64,000 bases of DNA from Maricaulis maris_C (GTDB lineage Bacteria; Pseudomonadota; Alphaproteobacteria; Caulobacterales; Maricaulaceae), in the NCBI RefSeq assembly GCF_049116555.1, contig NZ_JAGDYT010000004.1, positions 186,001 to 250,000 of the forward strand. Reading direction: 5' to 3'. Shown here piece by piece: positions 43,845 through 52,352 of the stretch. Below the pieces are notes generated by a model. That model was given only the letters and a program-made list of their open reading frames with translations, made no database searches and was not told the DNA's origin. Position 1 is the first letter of the stretch; every line of letters starts with the position of its first letter. The translations under genes and the position numbers were made by a program.

Positions 43845-43859
43845 GTTCCAGTTTTGTTC
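43845..43859 (-). promoter_or_regulatory. SOS box, distal, of the small SOS gene
   Basis: A second perfect GTTC-N7-GTTC lies 7 bases upstream of the -35, 47 bases centre to centre from the proximal box. Two tandem boxes would give tight repression or cooperative LexA binding. It is beyond the lolD stop, so it does not serve lolD. Confidence 0.88.
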
Positions 43860-43881
43860 CTGTGCGATTCGCTCGGCCTGG

Positions 43882-44571
43882 TCAGTCGGGGATATAGGGC
43901 GTGAGCCGGCCGTCCGCGAAGGTCAGGATCCGGTCCATCCGGCCAGCCAGTTCATGGTTATGGGTCGCGACAAGGGCCGCCGCCCCTTCCGCCTTCACGG
44001 TTTCGCGGAAAGCCGCGAAGACCGTTTCCGACGTTCCCGGATCGAGATTGCCTGTCGGTTCATCGGCCAGCAGGACATGGGGCGAATTGGCCAGGGCCCG
44101 GGCAATCGCGACACGCTGTTGCTCACCCCCGGACAATTGCGACGGCTGGTGCAAGAGCCGGTCAGCCAGGCCAAGCTGGGTCAACAGCATCTCCGCCCGC
44201 TCGCGCGCCTTTGCGGATGGCACGCCGCCGATCAATTGCGGCAGGACGATATTTTCCAGCGCATCAAACTCGGGCAGGAGGTGGTGGAATTGATAGACGA
44301 AGCCGATCTCGCGGCGCCGAATGGATGTTCGCTCACGGTCTGACAGGCCGACTGTGGCCTTGCCCCTCACCCGCACTTCACCGGCGTCCGGGCGTTCCAG
44401 CAGTCCTGCCGCATGGAGCAGCGAGGATTTGCCCGAACCGGACGGCCCTACGAGGCCGACGATCTCACCCGGAGAAAGGGTCAGGCTGGCGCCGCGCAAG
44501 ACCGGCAGCTCGCCGGCCTCGGTCACATAGGTGCGGTCGATCGAGTCGAGTTCGAGAACGAATTCACTCAT
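43882..44571 (-). CDS. lolD: lipoprotein-releasing ABC transporter ATP-binding protein
   Basis: ATPase of the LolCDE complex that extracts outer-membrane lipoproteins. The 229-residue product has Walker A GPSGSGKSS (42-50), the Q-loop in the region VYQFHHLLPEFDALEN, the ABC signature LSGGEQQRVAIARAL, Walker B VLLADEPTGNLD, and the switch His in ALVATHNHELA. It overlaps the lolC stop by 8 bases. Confidence 0.96.
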   Translation of the reverse strand: MSEFVLELDSIDRTYVTEAGELPVLRGASLTLSPGEIVGLVGPSGSGKSSLLHAAGLLERPDAGEVRVRGKATVGLSDRERTSIRRREIGFVYQFHHLLPEFDALENIVLPQLIGGVPSAKARERAEMLLTQLGLADRLLHQPSQLSGGEQQRVAIARALANSPHVLLADEPTGNLDPGTSETVFAAFRETVKAEGAAALVATHNHELAGRMDRILTFADGRLTPYIPD

Positions 44572-45895
44572 AGCGCAGCGCCTCCACCGGATCGAGCCGC
44601 GCGGCCCGCCAGGCCGGCGGCAGGGTCACGAGCAGGGAGATAGCGAGGCCGAAGGCAGAGATAAACGCGACTTCGCCCCAGTCCATCTTGGCCGGAATGC
44701 GGTAGAGATAATAGACGTTTGGATCCCAGACCTGAGCGCCAGTTGTCCAGGTGATGAAATCCTGGATCGGCCCGATGAAGGTCACGAAGAGGATGCCCAA
44801 TAACAACCCGGCCAGCGTTCCCGCCATGCCGATACTGGCGCCGACGATCAGGAAAACCCGCATGACCGAGGACTGGGTCGCGCCCATCGTGCGCAGGATG
44901 GCGATATCGCGCGACTTGTTCTTCACCAGCATGACCAGGCCGGAAATGATGTTCATGGCTGCTATCGCGACCACGATGGACAGGATGAGACGCATGGCCG
45001 TGCGCTCGAATTGCAGCGCGTTGAAGAAGGCGGGGTCAAGCCGGGTATAGTCGTAGACCATGGCATTGGGACCGGCGATCTCGCGGACAGGCGCAACAAA
45101 TTGCGGAGCCATTTCGGGTATGTCGAGACGGATCTGGATGGTGTCCACCACATCGCCACGGGTGAAGTAGAGCTGGCCCTGGTCGAGCGGCATATAGGCA
45201 AGATTATTGTCGATGGTGGAGACACCAGCCGCGACAATCGCCTCGACATAATAGGCTTTTTGTTGCGGGCGGATGCCAAAGGCGGTCGGCGCGGCCCGGG
45301 CGGCGGTAAAAGTGACCCGGTCGCCGATCGTCACGCCGAGGCGCTGGGCGACCCCAGTGCCAACGACGATCCCATCGCCGCCATTATGGCCCTCACCAAA
45401 TGTCTCGAGATCGCCGAACTGGATACCGGTCAGGCTGCGCGGGTCATCACCGGACTGGATCACATCCATGCTGGCGAGGTCAGCCGGGCGAACCGCCAGG
45501 ACCTGGAGCACGGATTCATAGCGCTCTGACGAGGCGAGCACCTGACCTGTGACGACCGGATCGGCGCTTTTCACGCCGGCCATGGCCTCGATCTCCTGGA
45601 TCAGGCGGTCAATGCTTCCCGGGTAAATTTCCCGCGTATCAACATAGACATGCGGCTGAAAGCCGAGAAGTTGGTTGAAGAGTTCGGCGCGAAACCCATT
45701 CATGATCGACATGACCGCGATCAGCCCGGTCACAGCCAGGGCAATCCCGCCAAAGGAAATCCAGGCGATCAGCGCGACGCCACCATGCTTGCGGCGGGCC
45801 CGCAGGTAACGGAAGGCGAGCAGGAATTCATAAGGGCTGAAGGGGCGCGCCCCACCAGCCGATGCATGGCCTGTCTCGCGCACCGTATCAGTCAT
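44564..45895 (-). CDS. lolC: lipoprotein-releasing ABC transporter permease LolC/LolE
   Basis: The 443-residue FtsX-type permease has one N-terminal transmembrane helix (about 41-65), a large periplasmic domain (about 70-295), and three C-terminal helices. It begins FSPYEFLLAFRYLRARRKHG, typical of LolC/E, and contains NIISGLVMLVKNKSRDIAIL and RTMGATQSSVMRVF. Only one permease gene is present, as usual in alphaproteobacteria. The start overlaps the proS stop by 8 bases, and lolD follows with another 8-base overlap. Confidence 0.93.
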   Translation of the reverse strand: MTDTVRETGHASAGGARPFSPYEFLLAFRYLRARRKHGGVALIAWISFGGIALAVTGLIAVMSIMNGFRAELFNQLLGFQPHVYVDTREIYPGSIDRLIQEIEAMAGVKSADPVVTGQVLASSERYESVLQVLAVRPADLASMDVIQSGDDPRSLTGIQFGDLETFGEGHNGGDGIVVGTGVAQRLGVTIGDRVTFTAARAAPTAFGIRPQQKAYYVEAIVAAGVSTIDNNLAYMPLDQGQLYFTRGDVVDTIQIRLDIPEMAPQFVAPVREIAGPNAMVYDYTRLDPAFFNALQFERTAMRLILSIVVAIAAMNIISGLVMLVKNKSRDIAILRTMGATQSSVMRVFLIVGASIGMAGTLAGLLLGILFVTFIGPIQDFITWTTGAQVWDPNVYYLYRIPAKMDWGEVAFISAFGLAISLLVTLPPAWRAARLDPVEALRYE

Positions 45896-47222
45896 CGGCA
45901 AAAGCTCTCTCGGCCAGCCGGCTGACGGCGTCATCCGGCGACATTTCATGGGTCTCGCCGGTGCGCCGCACCTTGAGCTCGACCTTGCCCTCTTTCAGAC
46001 CGCGAGGCCCGATCACGATCTGGTAAGGCAGACCGATCAGATCGGCCGTCGCGAACTTGGCGCCGGCGCGATTGTCGGTGTCGTCATAGAGTGGGTCGAG
46101 CCCAGCCTCGACCAGCGCCTTGTAAGCCGTGTCACAGGCTGCGTCGCACGCCGCGTCGCCGACACGCATATTGATGATGCCAACACCGAAAGGCGCGACA
46201 CTCTCCGGCCAGATACAGCCCTTCTCGTCATGATGCGCTTCAATGATCGCCCCGAGCAAGCGCGACACACCAACGCCATAAGAGCCCATATGGACCGGGC
46301 GCGGCTGGCCATCCTGGTGCTGGACCATTGCCTTCATCGGTTCGGAATATTTGGTGCCGAAATTGAAGATATGTCCGACTTCGATCCCGCGAGCCGAGAG
46401 CTGGCGGTCGGCCGGTACAGCGGCGAAAGCGTCGGGCTGGTGCATCTCCTCGGTCGCGGCATAGAGCGCCGTGCGCTGGTCCACGAGCGGCTGCAAATCC
46501 CCGTCGAAGTCGACATCGAGACCGGGCGCGCCCATCTCGACGAGATCGGCATGGCAGAAGACCTCGCTCTCACCGGTTTCGGCAAGGACGATGAATTCAT
46601 GGCTCAGATCGCCGCCGATCGGCCCGGTGTCAGCCTTCATCGGCACGGCCTTGAGGCCCAGCCGTGAGAAAGTGTTCAGATAGGCCACGAACATACGGTT
46701 ATAGGAGCGGCGGGCTGCCGCTTCGTCCACATCGAAGGAATACGTGTCCTTCATCAGGAATTCGCGGCCGCGCATGACCCCGAAACGGGGGCGGCGCTCG
46801 TCGCGGAACTTCCACTGGATATGGTAGAGCATCTTCGGCAAGTCCTTGTAGGACTTGCAGTAAGAGCGAAAGATGTCGGTGATCATCTCTTCATTCGTGG
46901 GTCCGAAGAGCAGCTCGCGGTCGTGCCGGTCGGTGATGCGCAGCATCTCGTCGCCATAATCGTCATAGCGGCCGCTTTCACGCCACAGATCAGCGGACTG
47001 AACCGTCGGCATCAAAAGCTCGATGGCACCGGCCCGGTCCTGCTCTTCGCGCACGATCTGCTCGATCTTCTTGAGCACGCGATGGCCCAGAGGCAACCAG
47101 GAATAAATCCCCGCCGCCTGCTGCTTGATCATGCCGGCGCGCAGCATCAGCTGGTGCGAGACAATCTCGGCGTCGGAGGGCGTTTCCTTGAGGACAGGCA
47201 GGAAGTAGCGGGACAGGCGCAT
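45888..47222 (-). CDS. proS: proline--tRNA ligase
   Basis: Class II synthetase of 444 residues, shorter than Escherichia coli ProS because the INS editing domain is missing, as usual in alphaproteobacteria. Motif 2 is QWKFRDERRPRFGVMRGREF followed by LMKDTYSF, and motif 3 is GSYGVGVSRLLGAIIE. The anticodon-binding domain forms the C-terminal 110 residues. Mischarged tRNA would need a separate trans-editing factor. It is the first gene of proS-lolC-lolD. Confidence 0.97.
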   Translation of the reverse strand: MRLSRYFLPVLKETPSDAEIVSHQLMLRAGMIKQQAAGIYSWLPLGHRVLKKIEQIVREEQDRAGAIELLMPTVQSADLWRESGRYDDYGDEMLRITDRHDRELLFGPTNEEMITDIFRSYCKSYKDLPKMLYHIQWKFRDERRPRFGVMRGREFLMKDTYSFDVDEAAARRSYNRMFVAYLNTFSRLGLKAVPMKADTGPIGGDLSHEFIVLAETGESEVFCHADLVEMGAPGLDVDFDGDLQPLVDQRTALYAATEEMHQPDAFAAVPADRQLSARGIEVGHIFNFGTKYSEPMKAMVQHQDGQPRPVHMGSYGVGVSRLLGAIIEAHHDEKGCIWPESVAPFGVGIINMRVGDAACDAACDTAYKALVEAGLDPLYDDTDNRAGAKFATADLIGLPYQIVIGPRGLKEGKVELKVRRTGETHEMSPDDAVSRLAERAFADD

Positions 47223-47462
47223 GGTCGATTCCGGTGGGTTCGTGTTTGACGTCCATTAGACCGCGTGAGCGGCGTAATACAAGGATGGAAGGGGGTTGGG
47301 ATGCAGAGAGGGGAATGCCGTGGACGTGACGGCGGCCGCGGCCTCCAGCAACGGCGCCACACGCAAGCCCGCCCATAAATCTGAGGCCAAGACCGGCATG
47401 CCGCCCGCGGCGCTCAACGCCTCGCCTCAATCAGCCCTGCCCGCTCGAATGAGCCCGTGCCC
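47223..47462. other. 240-base gap between the AbgT gene and proS
   Basis: Apart from the proposed proS promoter, nothing clear was found. An open frame at 47296-47481 on the plus strand has low-complexity Ala/Ser content and no family features. No terminator for the AbgT gene is evident. Confidence 0.4.
47253..47282 (-). promoter_or_regulatory. possible proS-lolCD promoter
   Basis: On the minus strand TTGTAT (47277-47282) and TAATGG (47253-47258) are 18 bases apart, about 31 bases before the proS ATG. A modest consensus match in the right place. Confidence 0.4.
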
Positions 47463-49058
47463 CTACCCCTCGGCCGGGTAATAGGTCGGCGAGCCCGGTC
47501 CGACCGGCAGGTCGAGGCCGAAAGTCCACAGGAAGAAGAAGCTCGACCAGAAGAGGATGAAGAAGATTGTATAGGGCAGCATCATCGCGATCAGCGTGCC
47601 GACCCCGAGATTGCGGTCATAGCGCGTTGCCCAGGCGAGGATGAGGCCGAAATAGCTCATCATGGGCGTGATGATATTGGTCGTTGAATCCCCGATCCGG
47701 TAAGCCGCCTGGATCACTTCCGGGGCATAACCGATCAGCATCAGCATGGGCACGAAGATCGGCGCCGTCACCGCCCACTGGGCCGAGGCCGAGCCGAGCG
47801 AGAGGTTGATCACCGCACACATCAGAATGAAGAGGAAGAAGACCAACGGCCCGGTCAACCCGCTATCCTGCAGGAATTGGGCACCGGTCACGGCGGTGAT
47901 CGCGCCCAGATTGGTCCAGCCGAAGAAGGCCACGAACTGAGCCGCAAAGAAAACCAGAACGATATAGAGGCCCAGCGCACTCAGCGCGCTGGCCATCGCA
48001 TTGATGACATCACGGTCGGACTTCATTGTGCCCGTCGCCCGGCCATAAGCATAACCGGCAGCGATGAAGAATATCAGGATCCAGACCACAAAACCGCGGA
48101 AGAAGGGTGAATTGATCCGGTCGCCGGTCTCGGGGTTACGAAGGACACCCCATTCCGGCACGAGGGTCAGGGCCATCAACGCGAAAACGCCGAGAATGGC
48201 AAAGCCCGCCCAGCCCAGGCCCTTGCGTTCCTTGGCTTCCAGAGGCTGCATCATATTCTTGTCGAGGACGGTCTCGTCAGCGTGCGCGGGATTGTATTGC
48301 CCCAGCTTGGGCTCGACGATGAAAATCGTCACCAAGGAACCGATGGCCGTGATCAGGAAGGTCGAAGCGACCATGAAATACCAGTTCGCGGTCGCAACCA
48401 CGACATAATCCGGGTCGATCAGCCGCGCAGCTTCCTGGGTGATCCCCGCCAGCAGCGGATCAATGGTTCCAATGAGGATATTGGCGCTATAGCCACCGGA
48501 CACACCGGCAAAGGCCGCTGCCATACCAGCCAGCGGATGCCGACCCAGCGCGTAGAAGATCGCTCCCGCCAGCGGGATGAGCACCACATAGCCAACTTCG
48601 GACGCTGTATTGGAGACGATACCGGCGAAGACGATAGCGACCGTCACGACATGGCGCGGCGCCGACAGAACCATGGCGCGCACCGCGGCGGACAGAAGAC
48701 CGGATTTCTCGGCGACGCCCACACCCAGCATCGCCACCAGCACCACGCCCAGCGGCGCAAAACCGGTGAAATTGGTCACCAGGCTGGTCCAGATGCGGCG
48801 GATCCCGTCCCCGTCCATCAGGCTGATCGCCCGGATCATCCCGTCTTCAGCCACGCCGCGACCCCCGGCCGGCCGCGGATCCTCAACAGCAAGCCCGAGC
48901 CAACCGAACAATCCGGAGAGGAGCACGATACCGACCGCCAGGATGGCAAAGAGGGTCACCGGGTGCGGCAGGAGATTGCCGAGCCATTCGACGCCGTCAA
49001 GAAAGCGCGTGAAGGCGCCGCGGCGCTTGGTTTCCGGCGTCGATACTGGTTCGGTCAT
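47463..49058 (-). CDS. AbgT family transporter
   Basis: A 531-residue polytopic membrane protein of the AbgT family (p-aminobenzoyl-glutamate transporters; some members export sulfonamides or antimetabolites). It begins with a short cytoplasmic tail, then FLDGVEWLGNLLPHPVTLFA. It has family stretches GVGVAEKSGLLSAAVRA, SNTASEVGYVVLIPLAGAIF, and GDSTTNIITPMMSYFGLILA. About 11-13 helices are expected. Start ATG at 49058 with GGGGA upstream. It sits between DUF1467 and proS, which are neighbours in many alphaproteobacteria, so it looks inserted. The substrate is unknown. Confidence 0.92.
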   Translation of the reverse strand: MTEPVSTPETKRRGAFTRFLDGVEWLGNLLPHPVTLFAILAVGIVLLSGLFGWLGLAVEDPRPAGGRGVAEDGMIRAISLMDGDGIRRIWTSLVTNFTGFAPLGVVLVAMLGVGVAEKSGLLSAAVRAMVLSAPRHVVTVAIVFAGIVSNTASEVGYVVLIPLAGAIFYALGRHPLAGMAAAFAGVSGGYSANILIGTIDPLLAGITQEAARLIDPDYVVVATANWYFMVASTFLITAIGSLVTIFIVEPKLGQYNPAHADETVLDKNMMQPLEAKERKGLGWAGFAILGVFALMALTLVPEWGVLRNPETGDRINSPFFRGFVVWILIFFIAAGYAYGRATGTMKSDRDVINAMASALSALGLYIVLVFFAAQFVAFFGWTNLGAITAVTGAQFLQDSGLTGPLVFFLFILMCAVINLSLGSASAQWAVTAPIFVPMLMLIGYAPEVIQAAYRIGDSTTNIITPMMSYFGLILAWATRYDRNLGVGTLIAMMLPYTIFFILFWSSFFFLWTFGLDLPVGPGSPTYYPAEG

Positions 49059-49124
49059 CTTGTTTCCCCATTTCAGACAAGCGCAGCCCCACCCCTTTCG
49101 GGACTGCACGTCAGGTCGTTTCTG

Positions 49125-49463
49125 TTAGTAAGCGCCAGACGGCATGAACGGCGCCAGAACGCCGCTTTCATTGACGATGAAGTAAATGATCCAGACGGTC
49201 GAGGCCGCGACGGTCGACCACCACATTTTTCTCGGCAGGTTCGGCGCCTGCGGTGCGCCGCGCTCGGAGCCCTCGACCACATCCCCACTCTCTTCCTGGG
49301 ACTGCACACCAATCGGCAGCATGGTGAAAAAGAAGAGCCACCAGACGATCAGGAAGACCACGACGCCATTGACCACGCCGACCCCACCATCGCGGATGAA
49401 AAAGCCGGAGAGCCAGAGCAGGCCCGCAAGGGCCACGGGCGCACGCTTGAGCCAGGTCATCAT
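49125..49463 (-). CDS. DUF1467 family two-helix membrane protein
   Basis: A 112-residue protein with hydrophobic stretches at about 9-22, 30-50 and 85-100 and the conserved central motif FTMLPIGVQSQEE followed by GAPQAPNLPRKMWWST. This is the DUF1467 pattern, found almost only in alphaproteobacteria next to mce. It overlaps the mce stop by 4 bases. Function unknown. Confidence 0.88.
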   Translation of the reverse strand: MMTWLKRAPVALAGLLWLSGFFIRDGGVGVVNGVVVFLIVWWLFFFTMLPIGVQSQEESGDVVEGSERGAPQAPNLPRKMWWSTVAASTVWIIYFIVNESGVLAPFMPSGAY

Positions 49464-49879
49464 CGCGCCGGCTCCTGCATCAGCTCGATGAGCTGGCCAT
49501 GGCTGTTCTTGGGATGGATGAAAATCACCGGCACACCATGGGCCCCGATATAGGGCTCGCCCGTGCCCAGCACGGTTGCTCCCCTGGCCTGCATGGCATC
49601 GCGCGCGGCAATGATATCGGCGACTTCAAAGCAGAGATGGTGCTGGCCGCCCTTGGGATTGCGCGCGAGGAATTTGTGGATCGGGCTGTCATCACCGCAC
49701 GGCTCGATCAGCTCGATCTCGGAATTGTCGAGATGGACAAAGGACACGCGGACACCCAGGTGCGGGAAGTCCTTGGTCTCGGTCGCGTCAACCGCGCCAT
49801 AGAGCTCGGCATAGGTTGTCTTGGCCGCCTCGATATCGGGAACGGCGACGCCAACATGGTTCAAACGTCCGATCTTCAT
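49460..49879 (-). CDS. mce: methylmalonyl-CoA epimerase
   Basis: Interconverts (R)- and (S)-methylmalonyl-CoA in propionate or odd-chain breakdown. The 139-residue VOC-fold protein has the metal ligand His in RLNHVGVAVPDIEAAK, GGQHHLCFEVADI, and the C-terminal Glu in GQLIELMQE. It lies 16 bases after rnj and overlaps DUF1467. No methylmalonyl-CoA mutase gene is in the window. Confidence 0.92.
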   Translation of the reverse strand: MKIGRLNHVGVAVPDIEAAKTTYAELYGAVDATETKDFPHLGVRVSFVHLDNSEIELIEPCGDDSPIHKFLARNPKGGQHHLCFEVADIIAARDAMQARGATVLGTGEPYIGAHGVPVIFIHPKNSHGQLIELMQEPAR

Positions 49880-49895
49880 GGCGATGGTCTCCTCG

Positions 49896-51566
49896 TCAGA
49901 CTTCCAGCATCAGTATCTCGACCCAGGGCTTCTTGCCCCAGATGCGATTGGCTTCCCGACGCACGGCGCGGCGAACCTCTTCCTCGGCCCGCTCGACATC
50001 GCGGCGGTCGCGTTTGGACAGGCGGTCGAAGGCGCGCTCGGCCTCGTCCGCCAGGGCGTCAGCAAATCCATCCAGCGATAGATTGGCATCTTCCGGCACC
50101 CCCTGCATGCGGACTTCCGGGCCCGAGACCAGTTCGCCGGCATCCGTCACGGCCATGGCGATGGCGATCTGGCCGGCATGCGCCAGCTTGCGACGCTCGC
50201 GCATCGAGTCGGCATTGGCGTCGACGATGAAATTGCCATCGATATGGAGCCGGCTGGCCGGCGCCTCGTCGACAATGGACGCCGTCCCGTCACTGCGGAT
50301 CTGGACCATGTCACCATTGCGCACCGAGACCGATTGCGGAACCTGGAGTTCGCGCGCGAAGGCGGCATGCTCGAGCAGGTGGCGGCGCTCGCCATGGACC
50401 GGGATCGCCACTTTCGGCTTGGCCCAGGCATACATCTGCGCCAATTCGTCCCGGCAGGGATGGCCCGACACGTGAATGGGCCGGTCCTTCTCGGTGAAGA
50501 TATTCACGCCGCGCTCGGCCAGGCGGTTCTGAAGCTGGAAAATCCCGACATCATTGCCCGGGATGACCCGACTCGAGAAAATCACCGTATCGCCGCTGCT
50601 CAGCGAGACATTGCGGTGATTGCCCTCGGCAATGCGCGACAGGGCGGCCCGCGGCTCGCCCTGGGAACCGGTGCAAAGATAGAGGATCTTGTCATTGGGG
50701 AAGCGCGCCGCCTCTTCCTCGCTGATGAAGTCCTTCACATCCGACAACATTCCGACGGACTTGGCCGCCGCCGTCATGCGGTGCATGGAGCGGCCAACCA
50801 GACAGACCCGGCGACCATTGGCCTCGGCGGCCTGAATGGCGGACTGCAGCCGCGCGACATTGGAGGCGAAGGACGCGATCGCCACCTTGCCGGTCCCGCA
50901 CTCGCCGACCAGCTTGATCAATTCGTCCCGTACATCGCCCTCCGAACCGGCCTCGCCCGGCGTGAAGACGTTGGTACTGTCGCAGATCATGGCCAGCACG
51001 CCCTCATCGCCGATGGCGGAGATGGCGGCGCTGTCCGTAACCTCGCCGATCAGCGGATTGGGATCGATCTTCCAGTCACCGGTGTGCAGGACCATGCCGG
51101 CCGGCGTGCGAATGGCGATCCCGTTGGGTTCGGGGATGGAATGGGTCAGCGTGACCATTTGCAGGTCGAACGGGCCGAGGTTGAAACGGCTGTCCAGCGC
51201 CATCTCGTGCAGCTCGACTTCGTTCAGCAAGCCAAATTCCCGCAAACGGTCGCGAACCAGCCAGGCCGTAAAGGGCGTGGCCCAGATCGGGCAGCGCAAG
51301 CGACGCCAGAGGTGCGCAACCGCGCCCATATGGTCTTCATGTGCATGGGTGAGGACCATGCCGATCAGATCGTCCCGACGTTCCTCAATGAATCGCGGAT
51401 CGGGCATGATCAGATCGACGCCCGGCGTCGTCAGGTCACCGAATGTGACCCCGCAATCGACGATGATCCATTTCTGCTCGCCCTCCGGCCCATAGCCGTA
51501 GAGATTGAGATTCATGCCGATTTCATCGGATCCGCCGAGCGGCAGGAAGTAGAGGCTATCGGTCAA
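49896..51566 (-). CDS. rnj: ribonuclease J
   Basis: 5' exo- and endoribonuclease for mRNA decay and rRNA maturation. The 556-residue beta-CASP metallo-beta-lactamase has HAHEDHMGA (zinc ligands from His74), the HTGDWKIDP motif with a ligand Asp, and beta-CASP motifs such as VSGHPCRDEL and VHGERRHLLEHA. The start is TTG at 51566, sharing TTGA with the coaX stop. Location after coaX and before mce is typical. Confidence 0.96.
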   Translation of the reverse strand: MTDSLYFLPLGGSDEIGMNLNLYGYGPEGEQKWIIVDCGVTFGDLTTPGVDLIMPDPRFIEERRDDLIGMVLTHAHEDHMGAVAHLWRRLRCPIWATPFTAWLVRDRLREFGLLNEVELHEMALDSRFNLGPFDLQMVTLTHSIPEPNGIAIRTPAGMVLHTGDWKIDPNPLIGEVTDSAAISAIGDEGVLAMICDSTNVFTPGEAGSEGDVRDELIKLVGECGTGKVAIASFASNVARLQSAIQAAEANGRRVCLVGRSMHRMTAAAKSVGMLSDVKDFISEEEAARFPNDKILYLCTGSQGEPRAALSRIAEGNHRNVSLSSGDTVIFSSRVIPGNDVGIFQLQNRLAERGVNIFTEKDRPIHVSGHPCRDELAQMYAWAKPKVAIPVHGERRHLLEHAAFARELQVPQSVSVRNGDMVQIRSDGTASIVDEAPASRLHIDGNFIVDANADSMRERRKLAHAGQIAIAMAVTDAGELVSGPEVRMQGVPEDANLSLDGFADALADEAERAFDRLSKRDRRDVERAEEEVRRAVRREANRIWGKKPWVEILMLEV

Positions 51567-52342
51567 GAATTGGTACCGCCATTGAGTTTCCAGACTTCGA
51601 GGAGACCGCGGATGGTGAGGTCCGCGTCGTAGTGATCAATCGCCTTGGACGCGCCGTCGAAAAGGGAGACGACACCGCCGGTCGCGATCACGGTCATGGG
51701 CTGGGCGTACTCGCTCTTGAGCCGCTGCACCAGTCCGTCAATCAGATCGATATAGCCCCAGAAGACCCCCGACTGCATCGCCGACACCGTGTCCTTGCCC
51801 ATCACACGCAGTGGCTTGGCGATCGCGACCCGCGGCAGCTTGGCTGCTGCGGCATGCAGGGCCTGCATGGAGAGATTGATCCCCGGCGCGATAATTCCGC
51901 CTTCGAAAGCACCATCTGCGGCAATGACGTCGAACGTGGTTGCCGTGCCGCTGTCGATGATGATCAGCGCACCGTCATAGACCGCCCGCGCGCCCAGGGC
52001 ATTCACCAAACGGTCGGCGCCGGCGTCCTGGGGGCGCTCCAACCGCACTTCGATATCCATCCGCACGCCCGGCTCGCCGACAATGACCGGCTCGGCCTTG
52101 AAATAGCGACGCGAGAGATTGCGCAGATTGAACAGCGCCTGGGGCACGACCGTGGAGATCACACAGGCGCTGATGTCGTCGAATGAGCGCCCCTGCAACG
52201 CCATGAGCTGGGACAGCCAGACGGCATGTTCATCCGCGGTGCGGGTCGAGTCGGTTCCCGACCGCCACTGCGCGACCCAGTCCGTTCCGTCATGGATGGC
52301 GAAGAGCGTATTGGTATTGCCGCAATCGATGGCGAGCAGCAT
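51563..52342 (-). CDS. coaX: type III pantothenate kinase
   Basis: First step of coenzyme A synthesis. The 259-residue protein has the ASKHA start MLLAIDCGNTNTLFAIHDG, the pantothenate motif GADRLVNALGA, and the phosphate motif IIDSGTATTFDVI. Its stop codon overlaps the rnj start. It is 10 bases after birA. The open frame extends far upstream within birA, but the ATG at 52342 is the family start. Confidence 0.95.
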   Translation of the reverse strand: MLLAIDCGNTNTLFAIHDGTDWVAQWRSGTDSTRTADEHAVWLSQLMALQGRSFDDISACVISTVVPQALFNLRNLSRRYFKAEPVIVGEPGVRMDIEVRLERPQDAGADRLVNALGARAVYDGALIIIDSGTATTFDVIAADGAFEGGIIAPGINLSMQALHAAAAKLPRVAIAKPLRVMGKDTVSAMQSGVFWGYIDLIDGLVQRLKSEYAQPMTVIATGGVVSLFDGASKAIDHYDADLTIRGLLEVWKLNGGTNS

Positions 52343-52352
52343 GGCTGTCCTT

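Noticed and set aside
47296..47481. 61-codon plus-strand frame between the AbgT gene and proS
   Set aside because: Low-complexity Ala/Ser/Pro sequence with no family features; it runs into the AbgT 3' end.
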